Assembly: GCF_030538495.1 (NCBI RefSeq)
Contig: NZ_JAUNTW010000004.1
Location: 62,001-126,000, forward strand
Length of the DNA stretch: 64,000 nucleotides
Direction of reading: 5' to 3'
DNA from: Paracoccus sp. (in: a-proteobacteria)
Lineage (GTDB): Bacteria; Pseudomonadota; Alphaproteobacteria; Rhodobacterales; Rhodobacteraceae
Part shown: positions 45,466 through 55,294 of the stretch, piece after piece
How positions within the stretch are numbered: position 1 is the first letter of the stretch
Layout of the letters: the number at the start of each line of letters is the position of its first letter
Program-made: the position numbers and the translations under genes
Notes under the pieces: generated by a model
Databases searched by the model: none
Seen by the model: the letters and a program-made list of their open reading frames with translations, nothing else
Told to the model about the DNA's origin: nothing

Positions 45466-46895
45466 AACAAAAACGCCGCCGCCAGCCCCAGAAAGGCCAT
45501 GAATCCAATGACATCGGTCATCATGGTGACGAATGTCCCGGACGCAAGCGCGGGGTCCGCGCCCAATTTGTTCAGCGCCAGCGGCACCAGAATCCCGGCG
45601 ATTGCGGCGACCAGCAGGTTGATGACCATGGCCGCGCCGATCACCGCCGACAGCCCCGCATCGCGGAACCACAGGAAGGTCACAATCGCCAGAATAATGC
45701 CGAAAATCACGCCATTGGTCAGGCCCACGATGGCCTCTCGACGGACCACGCGCAGGGTGTTGGATGACGTCAGATCGCGCGTGGCCAGACCGCGCACGGC
45801 GACGGTCAGCGTCTGCGTTCCGGCATTGCCGCCAATCGAGGCCACCACCGGCATCAGCACGGCAAGCGCGACCAGCTTTTCAATCGCGCCTTCGAAAATC
45901 GCAATCACGGCGGCGGCGGCAAGCGCGGTCGGGATATTGGTGGCCAGCCACGGCACCCGTTGGCGCACGGTCTGACCCACGCTGTCGGAAATGCTGGATT
46001 CATCGCCGACACCGGCCAGACGCAGAATGTCTTCTTCGTGTTCTTCGTCCAGAACGGCCATGGCGTCGTCAATGGTGATCACACCGACCAGCCGGTCGTC
46101 ACCATCCACCACCGGCGCGGAAATCAGGTGATATTGGTTGAACACATAAGCGACATCCGATTCCTGCGCATAGGCGCTGATGGTGCGGAAACTGTCTTCG
46201 GTAATGTCGCGCAGCGTGGCGTCGCGGCGGGTGGACAGCAAACGGCCCAGCGTGACATAGCCGATGGGGTGGCGGCGCGGGTCCACCAGAATGATGTGAT
46301 AGAACTGTTCGGGCAGCCAGTCTTCGTTGCGCAGAAAGTCGATGGTTTCGCCCACCGACCAATGTTCGGGGGCGGTCACGACCTCGGATTGCATCAGACG
46401 GCCGGCGGAATCTTCGGGATAGGACAGCGACTGCTGAACCGCCACGCGGTCGCTTTCGTCCAAAGCCGACAGGATTTCCTGACGTTCGGGTTCGTCCAGA
46501 TCCTCGACCAGATCGACCACGTCGTCGCTGTCCATTTCGCGGACGGCCTCGGCCAGCACTTCGCGGGGCAGCTGTTCGATGACCTCTTCGCGGATGGCCT
46601 CGTTGATTTCGGTCAGGATTTCGCCGTCGATTTCGCCCGAATACAGCGCCACGAAGATGCGGCGTTTGACGGGGGGCAGGCGTTCGATAATGTCGGCCAC
46701 GTCTGCGCCGTGCAGAGGTTCCAGCAGCGCGTCCAGACGTTCGGCGTCGCCGTCATCGACCGCTTCGTCGATCTGTTTCAGAAATTCGCGCGGCAATTGG
46801 TAATCGTCGCCGTCATGGTCGTGTTCGCCCGCGGCATTATGGGCCAGATCGTGGTGATCGTGGTGGTCTTCGGTCTGGCTCTTGTCGTCGGCCAT
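45462..46895 (-). CDS. mgtE: Magnesium transporter MgtE
   Basis: A 477-residue MgtE. It has an acidic, His-rich N-terminus (D-H-H-D-H-H), the MgtE-N superhelical domain with L-E-P-L-H-G-A-D-V-A-D-I-I-E, a CBS pair (about 165-290), and five C-terminal membrane helices with A-S-I-G-G-N-A-G-T-Q-T and the P-L-A-L-N-K-L-G-A-D-P-A segment. The CBS and N domains gate the channel by sensing cytoplasmic Mg2+. The His/Asp-rich first 30 residues are an extra metal-binding stretch. Confidence 0.94.
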   Translation of the reverse strand: MADDKSQTEDHHDHHDLAHNAAGEHDHDGDDYQLPREFLKQIDEAVDDGDAERLDALLEPLHGADVADIIERLPPVKRRIFVALYSGEIDGEILTEINEAIREEVIEQLPREVLAEAVREMDSDDVVDLVEDLDEPERQEILSALDESDRVAVQQSLSYPEDSAGRLMQSEVVTAPEHWSVGETIDFLRNEDWLPEQFYHIILVDPRRHPIGYVTLGRLLSTRRDATLRDITEDSFRTISAYAQESDVAYVFNQYHLISAPVVDGDDRLVGVITIDDAMAVLDEEHEEDILRLAGVGDESSISDSVGQTVRQRVPWLATNIPTALAAAAVIAIFEGAIEKLVALAVLMPVVASIGGNAGTQTLTVAVRGLATRDLTSSNTLRVVRREAIVGLTNGVIFGIILAIVTFLWFRDAGLSAVIGAAMVINLLVAAIAGILVPLALNKLGADPALASGTFVTMMTDVIGFMAFLGLAAAFLL

Positions 46896-46910
46896 GTTGC
46901 CCCCTGTGGT

Positions 46911-47696
46911 TCAGTCCGCGTTCAGCAGCGCCATGGCCGCCTGATGCAATTCGGGTGTGGCGGCGGCAATGACCTGCCCGCCGTCCAGTGCAGGTCCGCC
47001 CTGCCAATTCGTCACAATGCCACCCGCCGCCTGAATGACCGCAATCGGCGCGGCAATGTCATAGGATTGCAGCCCCGCCTCGATCACCAGATCGACCTGA
47101 CCCAAGGCCAAGAGGGCATAGGCGTAACAATCCATCCCGTAACGGGTCAGCCGCACCTGATCGGCCACGCGGCGAAACGCGGCGGCTTCGGCCGGGGTGC
47201 CGATTTCGGGAAAGGTGGTCATCAAGGTGGCGTGCGACAGGTCCACCCCACGGCGCACGGCCAGATCGCGCACGCCGCCGGGATGGGTCAGGCGCGCCAC
47301 GCCAAGCCCGCCCTGAAACCGTTCCCGCATATAGGGCTGGTCAATCACGCCATAGATCATCCCCTGATCGTCGCGCAGGCCGATCAGCACGCCCCAGCTG
47401 GGCGCGCCGCACAAAAACGCGCGCGTGCCGTCGATGGGGTCCAGAATCCAGGTCAGCCCGCTGGTGCCGGGGGTGTGGCCGTATTCTTCGCCAAAGATCG
47501 CATCATCAGGGCGCAGGCGGGCCAGAACGTCGCGCATGGCGCGTTCGGCGTCTCGGTCAGCCTGCGTCACGGGGTCGAAATCGGCGGGGCGTTTGTTGTC
47601 GGCGTCAATGCCGGTGCGAAACAGAGGCAGAATCGCGCGGCCTGCGGCGTCGGCCATGTCATGCGCGGCCCTGATAATATCGGCTGAGTGATCCAT
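46911..47696 (-). CDS. hisN: Inositol-monophosphatase-family histidinol-phosphatase
   Basis: A 261-residue IMPase-fold phosphatase with metal motifs F-G-E-E-Y-G, L-D-P-I-D-G-T-R-A-F and D-I-A-A-P-I-A-V-I. The W-I-L-D-P-I-D-G-T-R-A-F-L-C-G-A-P-S-W-G region resembles HisN-type enzymes, which dephosphorylate histidinol phosphate in many alphaproteobacteria and actinobacteria. Plain inositol-1-phosphatase or another sugar phosphatase remains possible because no other his gene is near. Confidence 0.75.
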   Translation of the reverse strand: MDHSADIIRAAHDMADAAGRAILPLFRTGIDADNKRPADFDPVTQADRDAERAMRDVLARLRPDDAIFGEEYGHTPGTSGLTWILDPIDGTRAFLCGAPSWGVLIGLRDDQGMIYGVIDQPYMRERFQGGLGVARLTHPGGVRDLAVRRGVDLSHATLMTTFPEIGTPAEAAAFRRVADQVRLTRYGMDCYAYALLALGQVDLVIEAGLQSYDIAAPIAVIQAAGGIVTNWQGGPALDGGQVIAAATPELHQAAMALLNAD

Positions 47697-47815
47697 GCTA
47701 TCCCCGCGCTGTTTTCGCCGGGTCTAACGCGGATTTTGCCGCAATACCAGCGTCGTGAACCACCGTCGCGGGACTGTCACGACGCAGGGTCAGGGGCAGG
47801 GCGGCCTGTCCGAAA

Positions 47816-48175
47816 TCAGGCGGCGTCGGACAGAACGCGGGCCAGTTCAAAGATTTGGCGGCGTTGCGCGGCGGGCATCGCGTAATAGGCGCGGACCAGC
47901 TGCAGGGCCTCTTTGTCGTTCAGGATATCGCCTTCGACGGATTGGGCGTCGTCGTCCATGTCAATGCCATCAAAGAAAAACGACACCGGCACTTCGAGCG
48001 CGGCGGCAATGTCCCACAGGCGGGATGCGGAAACGCGGTTCATGCCGGTTTCGTATTTTTGAATCTGCTGAAATTTAATTCCAACTTTGTCGGCCAACTG
48101 CTGCTGGGTTACGCCAATCATCCAGCGGCGATGACGGATGCGCTTCCCGACATGTACATCTACGGTATGTTTCAT
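47816..48175 (-). CDS. XRE family transcriptional regulator
   Basis: A 119-residue protein with a Cro/CI-type HTH (about 12-66: R-I-R-H-R-R-W, T-Q-Q-Q-L-A-D-K-V-G-I-K-F-Q-Q-I-Q-K-Y-E-T-G). The S-A-S-R-L-W-D-I-A-A-A-L-E-V-P-V-S-F-F-F block that follows is common to a small regulator found across Rhodobacterales. The C-terminus (about 75-119) is short and helical, with no metabolite domain. Target genes are unknown. AAGG lies just upstream of the ATG. Confidence 0.88.
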   Translation of the reverse strand: MKHTVDVHVGKRIRHRRWMIGVTQQQLADKVGIKFQQIQKYETGMNRVSASRLWDIAAALEVPVSFFFDGIDMDDDAQSVEGDILNDKEALQLVRAYYAMPAAQRRQIFELARVLSDAA

Positions 48176-48306
48176 TGCCTTACCTTGGCTACACTCATGC
48201 AATCTGTAATGGTGTTAGCGGTGCTGGTTGCAGTTTGCGAGTGTAAACAGCGTTAACAGGCCGAATTATGCCTAAAAAGACAGGGTGTAAGATGTCAATG
48301 TTGAAC

Positions 48307-48312
48307 TATAAT
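48307..48312 (+). promoter_or_regulatory. Candidate -10 element of the quinone-oxidoreductase gene
   Basis: A perfect TATAAT in an AT-rich stretch, 20 bases before the GTG start; the -35 side (around 48284-48290, GTGTAA) is weak. If used, the untranslated leader would be only about 13 bases. Confidence 0.35.
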
Positions 48313-48331
48313 TTCAAAATAGGGCTAATCT

Positions 48332-49312
48332 GTGAACGAAAATTTTCCGCCTGAAAATTGGCAGGCGATCATACCTATACTTTGTCAGGTCGCCGAGGTG
48401 GTCGAATCGCCGGTTCCACAGCGGCAACCGGGGCATGTTCTGGTCCATATGCAGGCGGCGGCGCTGAATTTCGCCGACCTGCTGCAGGCCGAGGGAAAAT
48501 ACCAAGAGGCCCGCCCGACCCCCTTTGTTCCGGGGCTGGAGGGGGCCGGCGTTGTTATGGAAACCGCCCCCGGCTGCGATCTGGCCGTGGGCGACCGCGT
48601 GGCAGTGTGGTCGCCCGGCACGATGACGCGGGTGATGTCCGTGGCCGCCGATCGCTGCATCAAAATCCCGGACGGCATCAGCTTTGAACAGGCCGCCGGG
48701 TTCCAGATTGCCCATGGCACCAGCCATCTGGCGTTGACGGCGCGCGCCGCGCTGCGTTCGGGCGAAATCTTGGCGGTCTTGGGCGCGGCGGGCGGCGTCG
48801 GTCTGACGGCGGTTGAAATCGGCCGCGCCATGGGCGCGCGCGTTATCGGCATCGCGCGCGGGGCTGACAAAGTGCAGGCTGTTCGCGACGCAGGCGCGGA
48901 TCATGTGATCGACAGTGCGGAATGTGACGATCTGAAAGCGGCACTGCGCGCCCTTGGCGGCGTTGATGTGGTCTATGACCCCGTGGGCGACGTGCCGGGG
49001 TTGCAGGCGTTCGGCGCGCTGAAACCCGGCGGGCGGCATCTGATCATCGGCTTTGCCGGGGGCAAACCGCCCGCGCTGCCGCTAAATCATGCTTTGGTTA
49101 AGAACATCGCGATCCACGGGTTTTACTGGGGGGCCTATCGCGACATGGACCGCGACGCGCTGTATGACAGCCTGCGCGAACTGTTCCAGATGGTTCAGGA
49201 TGGCCGCCTGAACCCGCAGCCGGGCCATATCCTGCCCCTGGACCAGATCGCGCAGGGCTATGCGATGCTGCGCAATCGTAAATCCATTGGCAAGATCGTG
49301 ATAACCATGTGA
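48332..49312 (+). CDS. Zinc-independent quinone oxidoreductase (MDR superfamily)
   Basis: A 326-residue medium-chain reductase of the NADPH:quinone oxidoreductase type. It has an N-terminal A-A-A-L-N-F-A-D-L-L catalytic-domain motif, A-A-G-F-Q-I-A-H-G-T, the nucleotide fold G-A-A-G-G-V-G-L-T-A, and no zinc-ligand cluster. The GTG start is the only reasonable one; AGGG is nine bases upstream. The first 20 residues differ from usual family N-termini, so a start error or local divergence is possible. Probably reduces quinones or enoyl substrates with NADPH. Confidence 0.85.
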   Translation: MNENFPPENWQAIIPILCQVAEVVESPVPQRQPGHVLVHMQAAALNFADLLQAEGKYQEARPTPFVPGLEGAGVVMETAPGCDLAVGDRVAVWSPGTMTRVMSVAADRCIKIPDGISFEQAAGFQIAHGTSHLALTARAALRSGEILAVLGAAGGVGLTAVEIGRAMGARVIGIARGADKVQAVRDAGADHVIDSAECDDLKAALRALGGVDVVYDPVGDVPGLQAFGALKPGGRHLIIGFAGGKPPALPLNHALVKNIAIHGFYWGAYRDMDRDALYDSLRELFQMVQDGRLNPQPGHILPLDQIAQGYAMLRNRKSIGKIVITM

Positions 49313-49419
49313 CAAAGCCGTCAGAGACGGCAATCCGGCATTGAAAAACCGGGGCCGCGCACCGATATTGGACCCATCAAGACAGGGGCGCGCGCCCCAT
49401 CACGACTACGAGGGGAATT

Positions 49420-50163
49420 ATGGCAGATTTCAACACCTATCGCAGCGCCGCGCCGGGCGTCGGCACCCGGCAGGCGGTGATCGATCAGGGCCTGCGGGCC
49501 TATATGAACAAAGTGTATGGCCTGATGGCCGTTGGCATGGGCGTGACCGGCGCGGCCGCATATGGCACCGCAACCATGGCCATGTCGAACCCGGCGGTTG
49601 CGCAGACGCTGTATGGGTCGCCCCTGAAATGGGTGATCATGTTCGCGCCGCTGCTGGTCGTGTTCGGCTTTGGTGCCGCGATCAACCGGTTGTCGGTGCA
49701 GGGCGCAACGGCGGTGTTTTACGGCTTTGCCGCGCTGATGGGCCTGTCGATCAGTTCGATCTTTCTGGTCTATACCGGCATTTCGATCGTTCAGACGTTT
49801 CTGGTGACCGCGATTGCCTTTGCCGGCCTGTCGCTGTGGGGCTATACCACGAAAAAAGACATTTCGGGCTGGGGCAGCTTTTTGATCATGGGCGTGATCG
49901 GCCTGATCGTGGCGTCCATCGTGAACATTTTCCTGCAAAGCTCGGGGATGCAGTTTGCGATTTCGGTTCTGGGCGTGCTGATTTTCGCCGGTCTGACCGC
50001 CTATGACACGCAGAACATCAAAAACACCTATCTGCAAATGGCCGCAGGTGGTGCCGATCAGGATTTCCTGGGCAAATCCGCCATTATGGGCGCGCTGAGC
50101 CTGTATCTGAACTTCCTGAACATGTTCATGTTCCTGCTGCAATTCCTGGGCAACCGCGATTAA
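49420..50163 (+). CDS. Bax inhibitor-1/YccA family membrane protein
   Basis: A 247-residue integral membrane protein with seven hydrophobic segments. It has the BI-1 family blocks: N-K-V-Y-G-L-M-A-V-G-M near the start, G-L-S-I-S-S-I-F-L-V-Y-T in the middle, and F-A-G-L-T-A-Y-D-T-Q-N-I-K with A-L-S-L-Y-L-N-F-L-N-M-F near the end. The two Asp residues implicated in calcium leak in BsYetJ lie in the last block. The exact role in bacteria is unsettled; YccA interacts with FtsH. Confidence 0.92.
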   Translation: MADFNTYRSAAPGVGTRQAVIDQGLRAYMNKVYGLMAVGMGVTGAAAYGTATMAMSNPAVAQTLYGSPLKWVIMFAPLLVVFGFGAAINRLSVQGATAVFYGFAALMGLSISSIFLVYTGISIVQTFLVTAIAFAGLSLWGYTTKKDISGWGSFLIMGVIGLIVASIVNIFLQSSGMQFAISVLGVLIFAGLTAYDTQNIKNTYLQMAAGGADQDFLGKSAIMGALSLYLNFLNMFMFLLQFLGNRD

Positions 50164-50187
50164 TCGCCGCCCACGGAAAATGCCAAA

Positions 50188-50212
50188 GCCGGGCCACGCG
50201 CCCGGCTTTTTT
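50188..50212 (+). terminator. Intrinsic terminator after the Bax inhibitor-1 gene
   Basis: GCCGGGC (50188-50194) and GCCCGGC (50200-50206) with a 5-base loop, followed by six T residues. It lies 24 bases after the stop. Confidence 0.85.
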
Positions 50213-50259
50213 CATGCGCGCCGTCATGAACAACCCCGGCGCGGGGCCGGGGCTCTGGA

Positions 50260-50763
50260 TCAGAACGGGATTTCGTCGTCGTAATCGGCGCGGCTGCTGC
50301 CGCCGCCCTGCGATTGCCCGCCGCCCGACGGGCCACCACGGCTGTAATCGTCATAACCGCCGCCCTGATTGCCGCCGCCGTAACCGCCGCGATCACCGCC
50401 GCCGCCGTCGCCGCGACCATCCAGCATCACCAAGGTGCCGCCATAGGCACGCAGAACAACCTCGGTCGTGTAGCGGTCCTGACCGGATTGGTCTTGCCAT
50501 TTGCGGGTTTCCAGCTGGCCTTCGATGTAAACCTTGCTGCCCTTTTTCAGATAGCGTTCCACGACATTCACCAGACCTTCGGACGTGATGGCAACGCTGT
50601 GCCATTCGGTCTTTTCGCGGCGTTCGCCGGTGTTGCGGTCTTTCCAGTTTTCCGACGTGGCGATGCGCAGATTGGCGACCTTACCCCCGTTCTGGAATGT
50701 GCGGATTTCCGGGTCGCGGCCCAGATTGCCGACCAGAATCACCTTGTTCACGCTGCCTGCCAT
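50260..50763 (-). CDS. ssb: Single-stranded DNA-binding protein
   Basis: A 167-residue SSB. It has an OB fold (1-110) with [17 protein letters not shown]-x-T-G-E-R-x-E-x-T-E-W-H and [12 protein letters not shown], then a Gly-rich linker (about 115-155) and the acidic tip D-Y-D-D-E-I-P-F that recruits repair and replication proteins. The start M-A-G-S-V-N-K is standard; a longer frame upstream is not used. No LexA-type box was seen upstream. Confidence 0.96.
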   Translation of the reverse strand: MAGSVNKVILVGNLGRDPEIRTFQNGGKVANLRIATSENWKDRNTGERREKTEWHSVAITSEGLVNVVERYLKKGSKVYIEGQLETRKWQDQSGQDRYTTEVVLRAYGGTLVMLDGRGDGGGGDRGGYGGGNQGGGYDDYSRGGPSGGGQSQGGGSSRADYDDEIPF

Positions 50764-50940
50764 TGGTCCGGCCCCCTTGCTGTCTTGTGTTGGCATGGGC
50801 TTACCCAGCCAAACCCCGACACGCAAGCGGATGATTGCCATTGCTGCGCCAATTGGCCCACGGAAATGCTGGCGAAACTGGCGTTATGATGTATAAGATC
50901 GGCCAAAGGGCAAAGACCCAACACAGGAATGAGGGTGCAA

Positions 50941-51570
50941 ATGCGGATCGGTTTTGCAGGCAAAGCGGGGCTGTATGCGGTGCTGATCACTGCCTTGGCC
51001 GCGCCGGTGCAGGCGGATGGGCTGCGTCTTTCGGGCAGTTCGTCGAAATCACGGGCCGAGACATTCGCCCGCCAAACCCGCCTGATGGATTCGCGCATGG
51101 CGACGCAATATCAGGGATCGGCGCGGCTGCAACCGAATGCGGGCGCTGCGGCAGCGGTCACCGCGGCAGCCCCGGCGACCACGAATATTCCGCGTTACAC
51201 GGGCCGGCGCACTGAATATCTGCCCCATGCCCGCGCGGCGGCACAACGCCACGGCATCCCCGAAGATCTGTTCCTGCGTCTGGTGCAACAGGAATCGGGC
51301 TGGAACCCGAACGCCCGGTCGCACAAAGGCGCCATGGGTCTGGCGCAGCTGATGCCGGGGACGGCGGCCAAACTGGGCGTGAACCCGAATGATCCGGTTC
51401 AGAACCTGAATGGTGGCGCGCGCTATCTGCGGATGATGTATAACCAATTCGGCAGCTGGCATCTGGCCCTTGCCGCCTATAACGCCGGTCCCGGCGCGGT
51501 CCAGAAACACAAAGGCATCCCGCCTTACCGCGAAACCCGAAATTACGTCCGCGTCATCTTGGGCGGCTAA
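50941..51570 (+). CDS. Lytic transglycosylase (SLT domain)
   Basis: A 209-residue periplasmic murein hydrolase. It has a signal peptide 1-25 (P-V-Q-A), an Ala-rich linker to about 90, and an SLT domain with catalytic E118 in [20 protein letters not shown] and [10 protein letters not shown]. It cleaves peptidoglycan with 1,6-anhydro-muramic acid formation. No neighbouring secretion-system genes were found, so it is likely a housekeeping or recycling enzyme. Confidence 0.92.
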   Translation: MRIGFAGKAGLYAVLITALAAPVQADGLRLSGSSSKSRAETFARQTRLMDSRMATQYQGSARLQPNAGAAAAVTAAAPATTNIPRYTGRRTEYLPHARAAAQRHGIPEDLFLRLVQQESGWNPNARSHKGAMGLAQLMPGTAAKLGVNPNDPVQNLNGGARYLRMMYNQFGSWHLALAAYNAGPGAVQKHKGIPPYRETRNYVRVILGG

Positions 51571-51646
51571 CGCCAAAAAAAACCAACAAAAAAGGGCGCA
51601 CCGAAAACCCGGCGCGCCTTCTTTATATGCGGACGAAACCCCGCCC

Positions 51647-51755
51647 TATCTCTTGTGCCTAAATATCCCGGGGTGAGACGGATCAGAAAAAGGTCCAGTG
51701 GACCTTTTTCCGTCGAACGCCCGCCCCCGTGGGGCGGGCTGGGGGGCTGGCCCCC
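51647..51755 (-). repeat. Composite three-hairpin 3' module, copy D
   Basis: A TATC-TCTTGTGCCTAAATATC remnant, then AAAAAGGTCCA/TGGACCTTTTT (51687-51709), a GCCCGCCCCCGTGGGGCGGGC hairpin (about 51720-51739), and GGGGGC/GCCCCC around TG (51742-51755). It begins 17 bases 3' of the hom stop and separates hom from the convergent lytic transglycosylase gene. Confidence 0.8.
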
Positions 51756-51771
51756 GGCCTATCCGACATAA

Positions 51772-53061
51772 TCACACCTCTTCGATGCGCAATTCCACCG
51801 GGTCGTTGACCAGAACGCCGGTGCGGGGCAGGGCCTCGATGGCAAAATCAATCGCGTCGGGGGTGGTTTTGTGGGTCACGATCAGCACCGGCACGCTTTC
51901 GGGGCTGTGCTGGCCGTATTGGCGCATCCGGTCGATGGAAATACCGGCATCGCCCAACACCGTGGCGATTTTCGCCAAAGCGCCGGGTTTGTCCTGCAAT
52001 TCCATACGGATATAGTATGCGGCGGGAACGGCGGTGCGGGCGGGTTGCGACGCGATCAGGCTGTCGGCGGGCTGGCCAAAGACCGGCAGACGGACGCCGC
52101 GCGCCACTTCGACCACGTCGGACAGGACGGCGCTTGCCGTGGGGCCTTCGCCCGCACCGGCGCCGCGCAGGACGATCTGGCCGACCTGATCGCCTTCGAC
52201 CACGACCATATTCGTGCCGCCCGCCAATTGGCCCAGCGGGCTGTCGGCGGGGACCAGACAGGGCGACATGCGTTGTTCCAGGCCCCGCGCGGTCATTTGC
52301 GCGACGCCCAGCAATTTGATGCGATAACCCAGATCGGCGGCGCGGCGAATGTCGTCGATGCTGACGCGCTCGATCCCTTCGATTTCGACGGCATCGAAAT
52401 TGACCTGCGTTCCGAACGCAATCGACGACAGGATCGCCAGCTTATGGCCCGCGTCGATGCCGCCCACATCCAGCGTCGGGTCAGCTTCAAGGTAACCCAA
52501 CTGCCGCGCCTCTTCGAACACGTCGTCATAGGGCAGACCGGCGTTTTCCATCCGCGTCAGGATGTAATTACAGGTGCCGTTCATCACGCCCATAACGCGG
52601 TTAATCTGGTTCCCGGCCAGCGATTCGGTCATGGTCTTGATCACCGGGATGCCGCCCGCGACGGCGGCCTCGAACCGGATGACGCGGCCGTGCTGTTCCG
52701 CCAGCAGCGCCAGTTCCTGACCATGCATCGCCAGCAGGGCTTTGTTCGCGGTGATCACGTCTTTTCCGGCGCGCAGAGCGGCCTCGATGCTGTCTTTGGC
52801 AATGCCGTTATCGCCGCCGATCAGTTCGACATAGACATCAACCGCATCATCGGTTGCCACATCCATGGCGCTGTCCATCCAGCGATAGCCCGACAAATCC
52901 GCATCGCGGTTTTTCATTTTGTCGCGCGCGGTGATGGCGGTGATTTCGACCGGACGCCCCGACCGTTTCGCCACCAGATCGGCGTGTTTCTGAATGATCT
53001 TAACGACACCGATCCCAACGGTGCCAAGCCCGGCAATACCAAGGCGCAGGGGGGACGACAT
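51772..53061 (-). CDS. hom: Homoserine dehydrogenase
   Basis: A 429-residue enzyme. The NAD(P)-binding fold has G-I-A-G-L-G-T-V-G-I-G-V (8-19). The central domain holds A-A-V-A-G-G-I-P-V-I-K, N-G-T-C-N-Y-I-L-T and E-A-D-P-T-L-D-V-G-G-I-D-A-G-H-K-L-A-I-L. A C-terminal ACT domain (about 350-425) allows feedback by threonine. It reduces aspartate semialdehyde to homoserine, the shared precursor for threonine and MetA. An Lrp-type gene follows upstream. Confidence 0.95.
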   Translation of the reverse strand: MSSPLRLGIAGLGTVGIGVVKIIQKHADLVAKRSGRPVEITAITARDKMKNRDADLSGYRWMDSAMDVATDDAVDVYVELIGGDNGIAKDSIEAALRAGKDVITANKALLAMHGQELALLAEQHGRVIRFEAAVAGGIPVIKTMTESLAGNQINRVMGVMNGTCNYILTRMENAGLPYDDVFEEARQLGYLEADPTLDVGGIDAGHKLAILSSIAFGTQVNFDAVEIEGIERVSIDDIRRAADLGYRIKLLGVAQMTARGLEQRMSPCLVPADSPLGQLAGGTNMVVVEGDQVGQIVLRGAGAGEGPTASAVLSDVVEVARGVRLPVFGQPADSLIASQPARTAVPAAYYIRMELQDKPGALAKIATVLGDAGISIDRMRQYGQHSPESVPVLIVTHKTTPDAIDFAIEALPRTGVLVNDPVELRIEEV

Positions 53062-53131
53062 GACAGCCTCTTGTCTTATATCTGCTGGGTGTTAGCGCGG
53101 CGGGCGTCCGCTTGCAACGCGCAAACGCCGG

Positions 53132-53632
53132 TCAGGTGGCGTAACGGATGCGTTCTTCGACCACCTCGAACGGAACGGCGGGTTCGTCCTTGGCCGCGCG
53201 GATGACCAGAGACGTTTTCACGCTGGCCACATTCGGGGCGGATGTCAGGTGGTTGGTCAAAAACCGCTGAAATCCCGACAAATCCGGCGCCACGCATTTC
53301 AGGATAAAGTCAATCTCGCCGTTCAGCATGTGACATTCGCGGACCAGAGGCCAGCCTGCGACCAATTCTTCGAACGCGGACAGGTCGCGTTCGGATTGCG
53401 AAGCCAGCCGGACCATGGCAAAGACCTGCACCTCGAACCCCAATTCGCGGGCGTTCACGTCGGCGTGGTATCCGCGGATGAATCCCAATTCCTCAAGCAC
53501 GCGGACGCGGCGCAGGCAGGGGGGGGCGGAAATGCCGACACGGCGCGCCAATTCCACATTGGTCATGCGTCCGTCGGCCTGCAATTCGGCCAAGATTTTG
53601 CGGTCGATGTCGTCCAGTTTCGCGCCGGCCAT
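53132..53632 (-). CDS. Lrp/AsnC family regulator next to trxB
   Basis: A 166-residue regulator with an N-terminal winged HTH (N-V-E-L-A-R-R-V-G-I-S-A-P-P-C-L-R-R-V) and a C-terminal RAM domain containing H-M-L-N-G-E-I-D-F-I-L-K. It differs clearly from the Lrp-type protein in the cys operon, for example in its S-A-P-P-C recognition segment. Read toward hom and divergent from trxB across 142 bases, it may regulate either; an Lrp-like palindrome sits in that gap. Confidence 0.92.
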   Translation of the reverse strand: MAGAKLDDIDRKILAELQADGRMTNVELARRVGISAPPCLRRVRVLEELGFIRGYHADVNARELGFEVQVFAMVRLASQSERDLSAFEELVAGWPLVRECHMLNGEIDFILKCVAPDLSGFQRFLTNHLTSAPNVASVKTSLVIRAAKDEPAVPFEVVEERIRYAT

Positions 53633-53692
53633 GCTGCTCTTTCACGGGTTTTCGTTTATTTATCGGAAACTACAATGCGAACGCCAAATGCG

Positions 53693-53709
53693 CAACAATA
53701 TTTCTGTTG
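53693..53709. promoter_or_regulatory. Palindrome between lrp and trxB
   Basis: CAACA and TGTTG enclose an AT-rich 7-base centre (ATATTTC), flanked by GCG on both sides. The size and AT-rich middle fit an Lrp/AsnC operator. It lies about 60 bases upstream of the lrp start and about 66 bases upstream of trxB. Confidence 0.4.
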
Positions 53710-53750
53710 TCGCGCGCGCGTTGCACAAGACGGGGTGGGGCATTACCTAG

Positions 53751-54713
<963 letters not shown>

Positions 54714-54719
54714 ACGAAA

Positions 54720-54744
54720 AACGCCCCGCGTTAAGCGGGGCGTT
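54720..54744 (+). terminator. Intrinsic terminator after trxB
   Basis: AACGCCCCGC (54720-54729) and GCGGGGCGTT (54735-54744) form a perfect 10-bp stem with a GTTAA loop, ending in T residues. It would also serve the convergent hypothetical gene. Confidence 0.85.
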
Positions 54745-54754
54745 TGGTGTGGCG

Positions 54755-55294
54755 TTACCGAGGCCCGCCGGACCGTTTGCGCTGCGGCAATTCGCCGGAA
54801 TGTTCAAACGCGCCCGACGGGTATTTGTCGCGTTCGGTTTCCGCCAAGGCTTTCTTGCCGGGGTCGGCGTCCGGGTCGGACGGATGCAGGGGGCTGCCAT
54901 CCTCCATCATCGGGTTTGATTCGGCGTTTTCGTCCTTCAGCGCCATGGCTTTTTCGGCCAGCTCTTTTTGCGTCACTTCGTCCTCGGCGTCCTCGGCCGC
55001 GCTGTCGCATTCGGTGCCGCGGCTGTCGCGTTCGGCGCGCGCGCGTTCCAGGGCTTCGTTCAGAAAGCTGTGTTTCGACATCGTGCCGGCATTGCCCTGA
55101 TCGTTGCGGCTTTGACGGTTGCCGATGTCACGCGCGCGGTTGCGGCGGTCGCGCAGGCGGGAAATCAGATCCGACAATTCACGATCCGACAGATTGGACA
55201 GCGCCGGGTTGCGCGCCTGATCGGCCAGTTCCAGTTCGTCACGCGACAGGGCGCGGCGTTCATCGGCACTGGCGGGGGCGTGGTGTTGGGTCAT
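54755..55294 (-). CDS. Conserved hypothetical, highly charged protein
   Basis: A 179-residue, very hydrophilic protein rich in Arg, Asp, Glu and Ser with no hydrophobic segment. The first 75 residues include L-S-D-R-E-L-S-D-L-I-S-R-L-R-D-R-R-N-R-A-R-D-I-G-N-R-Q, a predicted basic helix. The middle (about 85-130) is acidic. The second half is likely disordered, with several Pro/Gly. I have seen similar open frames in Rhodobacterales but no assigned function. It could bind nucleic acid or act as a stress protein, both speculative. It is read convergently to trxB. Confidence 0.6.
   Translation of the reverse strand: MTQHHAPASADERRALSRDELELADQARNPALSNLSDRELSDLISRLRDRRNRARDIGNRQSRNDQGNAGTMSKHSFLNEALERARAERDSRGTECDSAAEDAEDEVTQKELAEKAMALKDENAESNPMMEDGSPLHPSDPDADPGKKALAETERDKYPSGAFEHSGELPQRKRSGGPR

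Noticed and set aside
48293-48355. A 20-codon upstream reading frame overlapping the GTG start of the quinone oxidoreductase gene
   Set aside because: It has only a weak binding site and would lie partly upstream of the TATAAT, so it is probably outside the transcript.
50764-50940. LexA (SOS) box between ssb and the lytic transglycosylase gene
   Set aside because: No GTTC-N7-GTTC-type site of alphaproteobacteria was found in the gap.
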